Below are positions 1 to 5,967 of a stretch of DNA of 6,832 nt, piece after piece. Under the pieces are notes generated by a model. It saw only the letters and a list, made by a program, of their open reading frames with translations. It did not search any database and was not told where the DNA came from. The DNA comes from Saprospirales bacterium (GTDB lineage: Bacteria; Bacteroidota; Bacteroidia; Chitinophagales; Saprospiraceae), in assembly GCA_003448025.1 (NCBI GenBank), contig DLXL01000240.1:1-6832 (forward strand). The letters run 5' to 3'. Position 1 is the stretch's first letter. Each line of letters starts with the position of its first letter. The translations under genes were made by a program, and so were the position numbers.

Positions 1-155
1 GGGAATTTTGGCTTGTTGAAATCCCAATATTATCACCGGAACAAAATTTGATAACAGACTAAGAATCAAGGCCGTGTACATCAACATCAGGGAAAAGGAT
101 TTCTTTTTGAGGAAGAAAATACCTGCCACCAGATATACCATGTCTACCAATAGTT
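1..155. repeat. Left copy of a direct repeat (inside the partial membrane-protein gene)
   Basis: Positions 1-155 align without gaps to 6424-6578 at roughly 90% identity by eye, including an exact 24-base match at the left end (1-24 with 6424-6447). Similarity falls sharply after about 155. Both copies have the same orientation and lie about 6.4 kb apart on either side of the operon. The repeat is coding sequence shared by two paralogous membrane protein genes and may continue beyond the left edge. Confidence 0.85.
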
Positions 156-321
156 CGAAAGTAGGTGAGACCATCATCCAGACGGGTTGTTGAGGCGTCA
201 CTCCTGCTCCCATCTGATGCCTAGCAAACATAATCATCAGCATTCCCTTGCTCAACAAGGCGTATACTCCAAACGAAATACATAGAATCCCGATTAAATT
301 TATCCGTTGAAAAGTTTTCAT
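1..321 (-). CDS. Multipass membrane protein, N-terminal part (cut by window edge), paralogue of the 5968-6744 gene
   Basis: An open minus-strand frame runs from an ATG at 321-319 to the window edge without a stop, giving 107 residues that begin MKTFQRINLIGILC. The protein is an N-terminal fragment of a hydrophobic membrane protein, with likely membrane spans near residues 8-31, 57-72 and 76-99. It is clearly homologous to the complete gene at 5968-6744: residues 57-107 match at 46 of 51 positions, but residues 1-56 at only 24 of 56. The remaining part (about 150 residues, judging from the paralogue) lies outside the window. I do not recognise a functional family. The gene is transcribed away from the biosynthetic operon across a 564-bp intergenic region. 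No Shine-Dalgarno sequence precedes the start, as is usual for Bacteroidota. Confidence 0.85.
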   Translation of the reverse strand, partial: MKTFQRINLIGILCISFGVYALLSKGMLMIMFARHQMGAGVTPQQPVWMMVSPTFELLVDMVYLVAGIFFLKKKSFSLMLMYTALILSLLSNFVPVIILGFQQAKIP

Positions 322-433
322 ATACAGCAAAAGGTTAATGACCGATCACTAACGAATGTTTAATGGCCTTGTTGACTGTTCAGGCCAGCATAAAAACATG
401 CTTTAGCGTATTGAAGGTAATGGAATCACTTAT

Positions 434-583
434 ATGAATAAGCGCTTGATGACAAAAATCACCGGGAAGATGGTAGCGCTCTGCAAGATAGGAATAAGCC
501 CGGATCTTTCATCGTTACACAATATGAAGGATTTATGCGACCAAACGAACCAAATACATAGTCATGATCACAATATCCGGTGA
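434..583 (+). CDS. Possible small ORF, 49 residues, unrecognised
   Basis: An ATG at 434 opens a 49-codon frame ending in TGA at 581-583. The product starts MNKRLMTKITGKM and ends in a His/Asp-rich tail (IHSHDHNIR). It is basic at the N-terminus, contains two cysteines and has no clear membrane span. No ribosome binding site or good promoter precedes it, and I recognise no family. It overlaps an equally unsupported minus-strand ORF. Its length is within what chance allows in a 564-bp gap, so it is listed only because it is the best plus-strand candidate upstream of the operon. Confidence 0.12.
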   Translation: MNKRLMTKITGKMVALCKIGISPDLSSLHNMKDLCDQTNQIHSHDHNIR

Positions 584-808
584 CGTAAATCATTAGCGAT
601 AAAATGATCCACTTTTGATCTTTGCAAAAAAATGCCCGCAATGAAAAAGTTGAATTGGATCTATGGGCCAGTGCTTTTGGTCTAATTAGCCGTTGTCCTT
701 TTGCATTGAAAAAATTGCAGAGAGGACATCAAACCATGCAATCCGGCGCAATTCTCATAGAGGGCAGTACTTTTAACCCATGGTGATCAGAACAGATAAC
801 GGGCTGTT

Positions 809-838
809 TTTGTCATCTGTATAAAAGTGATATATTAC
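809..838 (+). promoter_or_regulatory. Candidate Bacteroidota-type promoter for the operon
   Basis: TTTG at 809-812 is followed after 18 bp by TATATTAC at 831-838. This resembles the Bacteroidota housekeeping pattern of a -33 TTTG element and a -7 TAnnTTTG element, though the second half of the -7 box matches poorly (TTAC instead of TTTG). The spacing is right. It would place the transcription start near 845, at the left arm of the inverted repeat and about 40 nt before the first ATG. The assignment is from sequence pattern only. Confidence 0.3.
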
Positions 839-844
839 GCACTA

Positions 845-879
845 GAAGTCATCTCCTTCGCTATTTTTGAGATGACTTC
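845..879. promoter_or_regulatory. Perfect 11-bp inverted repeat just upstream of the operon
   Basis: GAAGTCATCTC at 845-855 and GAGATGACTTC at 869-879 are exact reverse complements separated by 13 bases. The right arm ends six bases before the ATG at 886. As RNA it would form a hairpin at or near the mRNA 5' end. As DNA it could be a regulator operator. No U-tract follows on either strand, so it does not look like an intrinsic terminator. The loop contains TATTTTTG (862-869), which matches TAnnTTTG, but it lacks a -33 element at the right distance. Confidence 0.6.
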
Positions 880-885
880 CAATCA

Positions 886-2016
886 ATGCTGATCCGGATT
901 TATCAGGCACAACCATCCTTTAAAGTTAACAACACCCTTCTCATGCTTGAACAACTATCGCTAAAAAACAGCAATACCAAACGTCATACACAGGATTATC
1001 GCAAGTCCTTTGCGCTCAACCGGAACGCTGCAGGCTTCAGTAAAGAGATGAAAGAACATATCTATACATTGGTTTGTGACAAAACCGATGGGCCTTTTGT
1101 ATATGATATTGACGGGAATGCGTATATAGATCTCACCATGGGCTTTGGCTCTATTTTGTTTGGTCATAATTACCGTCCTGTACGCGAGGCCATTGAAGCG
1201 CAATTGGCCAAAAGCTGGTCGGTAGGCCCCATTTCACCGCTTGCGGGGATGCTTTCCAGAGAAATCTCCAAAGCTACCGGTGTGGAACGGGTTGCCTTTT
1301 TCAACTCCGGCACAGAAGCCGTGATGGTAGCCTTGCGCCTGGCGAAAGCTATCACCAGGAAAAACTATATCGTTTTCTTCAAGGGAGCTTACCACGGCAC
1401 GTTCGACTCCCTTTTGTCTATGAGAAATACTCCGGCAACCAACGTTGCAAAGGAAATGGTACCGGGTGTCACGCAGACGATATTAAATGAATCCTACCTG
1501 CTGGAGTATGGTTCGGAAGAATCACTTGAGTTTATCAAAAAACACAAGGATGAAATCGCCGCCGTGCTGACCGAGCCGGTACAAAGCCGGAATCCAGCCC
1601 TTCAACCACGTGAGTACCTGCATGAACTGCGAAAACTGACGGAAGAAAATGATATTGCTTTAATTTTCGACGAGGTTATTTCCGGCTTCCGGGTGAGTGT
1701 TGGAGGATGTCAGGAATATTTTGGGGTAAAAGCCGATATTGTTACCTACGGCAAAGTGATAGGCGGTGGTTTGCCCATAGGCATTGTGGCCGGCAAAGCC
1801 CGATTCCTTGATGCCACAGACGGTGGATACTGGGCGTACGGCGACGACTCCATACCAATGTCGAAAGCGACCTTCGTGGCCGGCACATTTTGTCACCATC
1901 CGCTGGCTATGGCCTCCGCACTCAAAACGCTGGAAATCCTGAACCAATCTGAAGGGAAAATATTGCGGGATTTGAATGATACCACCGCAAGTTTTTGTGC
2001 CCGCATGATTGAGTAA
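886..2016 (+). CDS. Class III PLP-dependent aminotransferase (PKS/NRPS AMT-like), truncated by an in-frame stop
   Basis: This is a fold-type I, class III (glutamate-1-semialdehyde aminomutase-like) aminotransferase. It should move an amino group onto a carbonyl substrate using PLP. Family signatures visible are SGTEAV (141-146), KGAYHG (166-171), TEPVQSRNP (229-237), FDEVISGFR (261-269, D262 contacting the PLP pyridine nitrogen) and YGKVIGGG (288-295, K290 the Schiff-base lysine). PVQSR..LQPREYL is typical of amino-transfer domains in hybrid PKS/NRPS enzymes such as those making iturin or mycosubtilin, so the substrate may be a beta-keto acyl group (inference). The frame stops at TAA 2014-2016, about 85 residues short of the family C-terminus, and the missing part is encoded directly downstream in the same frame (2038-2277). 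Without that C-terminal part the 376-residue product is probably unstable or inactive. The ATG at 886 is six bases from a hairpin; the ATG at 943 is an alternative start that would lose no conserved residue. It is the first gene of the operon. Confidence 0.8.
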   Translation: MLIRIYQAQPSFKVNNTLLMLEQLSLKNSNTKRHTQDYRKSFALNRNAAGFSKEMKEHIYTLVCDKTDGPFVYDIDGNAYIDLTMGFGSILFGHNYRPVREAIEAQLAKSWSVGPISPLAGMLSREISKATGVERVAFFNSGTEAVMVALRLAKAITRKNYIVFFKGAYHGTFDSLLSMRNTPATNVAKEMVPGVTQTILNESYLLEYGSEESLEFIKKHKDEIAAVLTEPVQSRNPALQPREYLHELRKLTEENDIALIFDEVISGFRVSVGGCQEYFGVKADIVTYGKVIGGGLPIGIVAGKARFLDATDGGYWAYGDDSIPMSKATFVAGTFCHHPLAMASALKTLEILNQSEGKILRDLNDTTASFCARMIE

Positions 2017-2277
2017 TTCCAGGAAAAGGGCTAGCAATTGTCGATTGCCCAATTTGCCTCCTTATTCCGATTTAACACCCCCGGACGCTCCAGTTTGATC
2101 TATTACCAGCTCCTGTTGAATGATGTTTATATTTGGGAAGGAAGAAACTGTTTTCTTTCCCCTGCTCATACGCCTGCAGTTTTGTCCACTCTGGAAGAAA
2201 AAATAAAGCTAAGTTGCACCCAGCTGGAAGAGGAAGGTGTCCTGAAAAAGAAATCTGTAGACGATCTGGTATTTTAA
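2014..2277 (+). pseudogene. C-terminal remainder of the aminotransferase, separated by two in-frame stops
   Basis: Reading on in the frame of the 886 gene gives stop (TAA 2014-2016), FQEKG, stop (TAG 2032-2034), then QLSIAQFASLFRF and an open frame to TAA at 2275-2277. The segment contains LFRF, NDVYIWEGRNCFLSPAHT and a terminal helix, which are the expected C-terminal elements of PKS/NRPS-type AMT enzymes. With it the full protein would be about 463 residues, normal for the family. There is no frameshift, and conservation after the stops looks intact, so inactivation would be recent. Alternatives are translation of a separate 79-residue piece from the TTG at 2038 (AGGAAAAGGG lies at 2021-2030, but it is also coding sequence), stop readthrough, or an assembly error. 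TAG and TAA end neighbouring genes normally, so an altered genetic code is not supported. Confidence 0.75.
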
Positions 2278-2296
2278 AAATCCTTGTCATACCGAT

Positions 2297-3355
2297 ATGG
2301 AAAAGAAACGATTACACCAGGATGGCACATACGCCATCTGGCGACATACCGGCATCCCGGAGGAGGCAATGACCTTTTTGGACAGCATCGCCTGGGGTAA
2401 TGAAGGCGCGGTGTATGAACATAAAAATACGGAAGCGCACATCCGTTTGTTGCACCGCCCTACCCTGCTGGCCATTTACGAGTCGGAGAAACTGGAGGGT
2501 ACGGCCATGTTTTGTCATACCCCTATGTCTGTTGGCTCAAATACCTATAATTGCTACTATATCCGATACTTTGCGGCATCCAAAGCAATTAGAGGCAAAG
2601 GGCTGATGAAACATTATGCCGTTAAGGCTATGGAAGCCATCCGCAACGATGAGCAGGATAAGACCATTTTTTTTGCCTGTGTAGAAAAAGGAAATTATGG
2701 TTCCTATAAGGTGGTACAAAGTGCCGGTTACAACAACATCGGTGTAATGAAGACCAACGGATTCAGGCGGTTTTTCCCAAAAGCCAACCCGCATATTGAA
2801 CAGGTAAAAACCGATTCGGTGCGGAAGGAGGTTGTTTCCTTGTTGCAAAAGCAATACGAAACACTCGCGCTGGTTGGGTTCAATTCCCTTTTCCTGCACG
2901 ACGACTATTACGTGCTTCGCGGGAAGGGCGAAATCGTGGCTGGCTGTCAGACACACCGGGTACACTGGGTGATCAACAGCATGCCCGGATTGATGGGTAA
3001 AGTGATCATGAATGTGGTACCGCTGATTCCGCTGCTTAATCAGTTATTCAATCCAAAACGGTTTGAATTCCTTGCTTTTGAAGGAATATTCGTCAAACCC
3101 GGTTATGAAAACCGCTTAATGGATTTGTTTGAAGGCTTGCTGGCCAGGGAAAAATTGAAATCTGCCATGTTCTGGTTGGGCGAATCCTGCCCAATCCGGG
3201 AAGGCATCTTAAAACATAATCAACTGGGACTTCTCCATTCGTTTGTGAAAGATTCTGATGCGTATATCATGGCATCTTTTAAGGATTTTGACGAAACCGA
3301 AATAGCCGATGTTAAGTCGCGGCCCCTTTTTGCTTCCGCTTTTGATTATATCTAA
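2297..3355 (+). CDS. GNAT-family N-acyltransferase-like protein, double-length
   Basis: The 352-residue protein has a GNAT (Gcn5-related N-acetyltransferase) signature in its first half. YYIRYFAASKAIRGKGLMKH (87-106) is the beta4-alpha3 region with the acyl-CoA pyrophosphate-binding loop RGKGLM (99-104), and GNYGSYKVVQSAGY (132-145) matches the later motif B helix. Such enzymes transfer an acyl group from acyl-CoA to an amine. A single GNAT domain takes about 150 residues. The remaining half (about 175-345) has no clear motif A; it may be a second, degenerate GNAT-like fold, as in tandem GNAT proteins (inference). There is no signal peptide, so it is probably cytoplasmic. It starts 19 bp after the aminotransferase frame ends and 18 bp separate it from the GH3 gene, so co-transcription is likely. 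A natural role would be acylating an amine made by the aminotransferase, but the substrate is unknown. Confidence 0.75.
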   Translation: MEKKRLHQDGTYAIWRHTGIPEEAMTFLDSIAWGNEGAVYEHKNTEAHIRLLHRPTLLAIYESEKLEGTAMFCHTPMSVGSNTYNCYYIRYFAASKAIRGKGLMKHYAVKAMEAIRNDEQDKTIFFACVEKGNYGSYKVVQSAGYNNIGVMKTNGFRRFFPKANPHIEQVKTDSVRKEVVSLLQKQYETLALVGFNSLFLHDDYYVLRGKGEIVAGCQTHRVHWVINSMPGLMGKVIMNVVPLIPLLNQLFNPKRFEFLAFEGIFVKPGYENRLMDLFEGLLAREKLKSAMFWLGESCPIREGILKHNQLGLLHSFVKDSDAYIMASFKDFDETEIADVKSRPLFASAFDYI

Positions 3356-3373
3356 CTGTTTTCTGGTGTACAA

Positions 3374-4864
3374 ATGATAGATGCTCTGCTCGCCCTTATT
3401 GTCAGGATGAAATACAGGAAGGTGGCGAAAATGCTGGCCGATCCGGTTGGTTGTCAGGAAAAGCTCATGCATGATTTTATCAGGGTTGGCAGAAATACCC
3501 TATTTGGGAAAGATCACTCCTTTGATGCCATCCGGAATTATGCGCAATTCAAGGAAAACATACCTCTGAGAAGTTATGAGGAGTTGCTGCCTTATATTGA
3601 AAAAGTAAAAGCAGGGCAGAAAAACGTGTTATGGAGGGGGCGCCCGAGGTTCTTAGGCAAAACATCAGGTACTACCAGTCAAACGAAATACATTCCGGTT
3701 ACCAGCGACTCCCTGAAAAACCAAATTGTTCCTCCACAATATGCTGCACTGAATTATGCGCACCGATACCAGAAATATGCCTTTTTGAAAGGGAAAGTGT
3801 TTCTGTTTTCCGACGGTCATTTTTTCGAAAAAATCAATGGTATCCAAGCCGCTCCTATTTCCACAATCGCCAATAGTTGTGTGCCTGGTATATACAGGTT
3901 TTTGCGCCTGCCTTCCGATGAAATCAATGCCATACCGGTCTATGAACAAAGAATTGAGGCCATGATCGAAACATCCCTTAAAAAGGATATCAGGACGATT
4001 GTGGCCATGCCCGTCTGGTTGCTGGTGTATTTGCGGGCACTCAAAAAAAGAACAGGAAAGACATTCAAGGATTTGTTTCCCCGATTTAAACTATTGATGC
4101 TCAGCGGAATGGATTATGAACCTTTCCTTCCTGAAATCAGCCAATACATGGATGTTCCCTTCGATGTGCTGGAAACTTATCCTTCCACAGAAGCATTTAT
4201 TGCATATCAGGACAGGGTGAACGAACGAGGCATGCAACTGGTACTCAACAACGGGATCTTTTTTGAATTTGTGCCGGTACATGACCTGCATCGAAACAAT
4301 GCCAAACGGATCCCGCTCAAGGATGTGGAAGTGGGCATCAACTATGCCCTGGTTTTGAATACCAACGCCGGATTGTGGGGCTATATCATCGGTGATACCG
4401 TGCGGTTTGTAAGCGTTTACCCGCACCGAATCCTGATAACCGGCAGAATTGCCCAATACATCTCCGCCTTTGGTGAACACGTAACGGTGGAGGAAACCGA
4501 TAAATCCCTGGCTGAAACGGCAAAAGAATGTCAGGCTACCCTTGTGGAATATACGGTGGCCCCTAATATCCAGGCTGATGGAAGCCGGCCTTTTCATGAA
4601 TGGTTTATTGAATTTGGAACACTGCCTGCCAACCTGGATGATTTCGCCAAAAAGCTCGACCAAAAAATTTGTGAACGCAATTTTTCCTACAAAGACGTAG
4701 TGTCGCACCATGCCATTGATCCGTTGAAGGTCCGGATAGTACCCAAGGGCGGTTTTGAAAAACTGCTCAGGGCTTCCGGCAGAACCGGACTACAACAAAA
4801 GGTGCCACATCTCAGAAATGATTACCATTTTGCACAACAATTAAAAGACCTGTTATCACTGTAA
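3374..4864 (+). CDS. GH3-family acyl-adenylate-forming amide synthetase
   Basis: The 496-residue protein belongs to the GH3 (auxin-responsive promoter) branch of the ANL adenylating superfamily. Plant members such as GH3 and JAR1 activate a carboxylate as an acyl-AMP and couple it to an amino acid. Visible motifs are the ATP-binding TSGTTSQTKYIPVT (97-110), the aromatic/acidic motif YPSTE (269-273), GYIIGD (336-341, D341 expected to contact the ribose), ITGRIAQYISAFGEHV (355-370) at the domain hinge, and the C-terminal GRTGLQQKVPHLRND (469-483) typical of bacterial members. Length is normal and no key residue is missing. Bacterial GH3 substrates are mostly unknown. It lies 18 bp after the GNAT gene and 11 bp before the hydrolase gene, in the same orientation. 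The context suggests an amide-forming step on a product of the upstream enzymes (inference). The ATG at 3374 has no Shine-Dalgarno sequence. Confidence 0.88.
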   Translation: MIDALLALIVRMKYRKVAKMLADPVGCQEKLMHDFIRVGRNTLFGKDHSFDAIRNYAQFKENIPLRSYEELLPYIEKVKAGQKNVLWRGRPRFLGKTSGTTSQTKYIPVTSDSLKNQIVPPQYAALNYAHRYQKYAFLKGKVFLFSDGHFFEKINGIQAAPISTIANSCVPGIYRFLRLPSDEINAIPVYEQRIEAMIETSLKKDIRTIVAMPVWLLVYLRALKKRTGKTFKDLFPRFKLLMLSGMDYEPFLPEISQYMDVPFDVLETYPSTEAFIAYQDRVNERGMQLVLNNGIFFEFVPVHDLHRNNAKRIPLKDVEVGINYALVLNTNAGLWGYIIGDTVRFVSVYPHRILITGRIAQYISAFGEHVTVEETDKSLAETAKECQATLVEYTVAPNIQADGSRPFHEWFIEFGTLPANLDDFAKKLDQKICERNFSYKDVVSHHAIDPLKVRIVPKGGFEKLLRASGRTGLQQKVPHLRNDYHFAQQLKDLLSL

Positions 4865-4875
4865 TTTATCCATCT

Positions 4876-5964
4876 ATGAATCCGTATACAGAACCATTTG
4901 AGTCCTTCATGGAACAAGTGCTGAAGCCTGCCGGAGAAGCGCCGATTTACCACTGCATGCTTCGGATCAGAGATGGTAGAAAAGCCATAGCCTACGAGGG
5001 CGCCGCCGGCGTCCTGGACGAAACAGGAATGGGCATCACACCTGACTATCGGTTTAGAACTGGTAGTATCACCAAGCCTTTCACGGCTGCCATTGTGCTC
5101 CAGTTGGCAGAGGAGGGATTATTTCAACTGCATGACCGGCTGTTGGACCTCCTGGATGATACCGTTTGCACAAAATTATCCCGCCTGCATATATGGGAGG
5201 GAGTTGATTATTCAGGCCGGATATCCATACAGCACTTACTCCAGCACAGTTCCGGGCTTCGCGACTATTTTGCCGATGATGAGCGGTTTTTATCCTTTGT
5301 GATGCAGCATCCCGGGCAGCAATGGGATTGGATGTTAATCCTGGAAAAGTACTTTTCATTTGGATTAAACGAAAAGGCCAGATTTATTCCTGGCAATGGC
5401 TTTTATTATGCCGACACCAATTACCTGTTGCTGGGAATGCTAATAGAGCACCTGACGGGAATAACCTTAGCACAACATTATCAGGAGCGTATATTGGAAC
5501 CACTTGGACTTTCAGGAACCTATCTTGAATTTTTTCAAACGCCCAAAGGTCCGGCGGAAATGGTATACCCCTGGTATGGAAATGTCAGTCTGAAAAACAC
5601 CAACACCTCCTTTGACTGGGGTGGCGGCGGGCTGGTATCTACCATGCAGGATCTGGAAATATTCATCCGGGCGCTGACAGAGGGCAGGCTTTTCAAACGG
5701 GCTGACACCTGGACAAAAATGGCACAGTTTGACCTGGCCGATCCGGCACAAACCAGCGCCAAAAGAAGCATGCATTATGGGCTTGGGCTTCAAAAAAAGG
5801 GATTTGCTGGATACTCCTTCATAGGCCACAGCAGCGCTTATGCCTCCATGCTATACTTCGACCCTGAGCGGGATCTGAGCATTGTACTGACACTTAATCA
5901 GGCAGGAGCCATGCATAAGGCCGAATGGCTGTTGCATAAAATTGGGGGCATTCTGGAGAGATAG
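4876..5964 (+). CDS. Serine hydrolase, class C beta-lactamase family, cytoplasmic type
   Basis: The 362-residue protein has the penicillin-recognising serine hydrolase fold (PF00144-like). Motif 1 is SITK (64-67, nucleophile S64 and general base K67) in RTGSITKPFTAA. LLQHSSGLRDY (121-131) is a family hallmark. Motif 2 is YAD (178-180) in FYYADTNYLLLG, where Asp replaces the usual Asn. GGGGLVST (249-256) is also typical. Motif 3 is probably GHSS (317-320) in place of KTG or HxG. The N-terminus is polar with no signal peptide, which argues against a periplasmic beta-lactamase or penicillin-binding protein and for an intracellular esterase, D-aminopeptidase or acyltransferase such as LovD-type enzymes. 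It is last in the operon, 11 bp after the GH3 gene, so it may transfer or hydrolyse an acyl or amide group on the pathway product (inference). It ends in TAG, three bases before the end of the convergent gene; I see no terminator hairpin. Confidence 0.85.
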   Translation: MNPYTEPFESFMEQVLKPAGEAPIYHCMLRIRDGRKAIAYEGAAGVLDETGMGITPDYRFRTGSITKPFTAAIVLQLAEEGLFQLHDRLLDLLDDTVCTKLSRLHIWEGVDYSGRISIQHLLQHSSGLRDYFADDERFLSFVMQHPGQQWDWMLILEKYFSFGLNEKARFIPGNGFYYADTNYLLLGMLIEHLTGITLAQHYQERILEPLGLSGTYLEFFQTPKGPAEMVYPWYGNVSLKNTNTSFDWGGGGLVSTMQDLEIFIRALTEGRLFKRADTWTKMAQFDLADPAQTSAKRSMHYGLGLQKKGFAGYSFIGHSSAYASMLYFDPERDLSIVLTLNQAGAMHKAEWLLHKIGGILER

Positions 5965-5967
5965 GCA

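Larger units (their letters stand above)
322..885. other. Long intergenic region between divergent genes
   Basis: These 564 bases separate the minus-strand membrane protein gene from the plus-strand operon. Stops are frequent in all frames, and the only open frames are a 49-codon plus-strand ORF (434-583) and an overlapping 60-codon minus-strand ORF (459-641). Neither shows a recognisable family. The right end carries a promoter-like pair (809-838) and a perfect inverted repeat (845-879). The stretch must hold the promoters for both divergent units and may also contain unrecognisable remains of a lost gene. I see no tRNA, riboswitch or repeat array in it. Confidence 0.7.

Noticed and set aside
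387..402. Short hairpin AGCAT-AAAAAC-ATGCT
   Set aside because: A 5-bp stem without a T-tract is too weak to call a terminator or regulatory site.
459..641. 60-residue minus-strand ORF in the left intergenic region
   Set aside because: No recognisable family, no convincing upstream signal, and it overlaps an equally plausible plus-strand frame. It is most likely chance.
862..869. TATTTTTG as the operon's -7 promoter element
   Set aside because: It matches TAnnTTTG, but no TTG or TTTG lies at the required distance upstream; the nearest TTTG ends about 49 bp away.
2014..2034. Alternative genetic code or programmed recoding explaining the in-frame stops
   Set aside because: TAA and TAG both end other genes here normally (TAA at 3353-3355 and 4862-4864, TAG at 5962-5964), and no recoding hairpin is evident after the stops.
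1660..2052. 130-residue minus-strand ORF
   Set aside because: It lies opposite the aminotransferase, including its PLP lysine region, and shows no family features.
2537..2965. 142-residue minus-strand ORF
   Set aside because: It lies entirely opposite the GNAT gene and looks like an antisense shadow.
4091..4711. 206-residue minus-strand ORF
   Set aside because: It lies entirely opposite the GH3 gene, whose motifs are well conserved. The product has no family features, so it is an antisense shadow.
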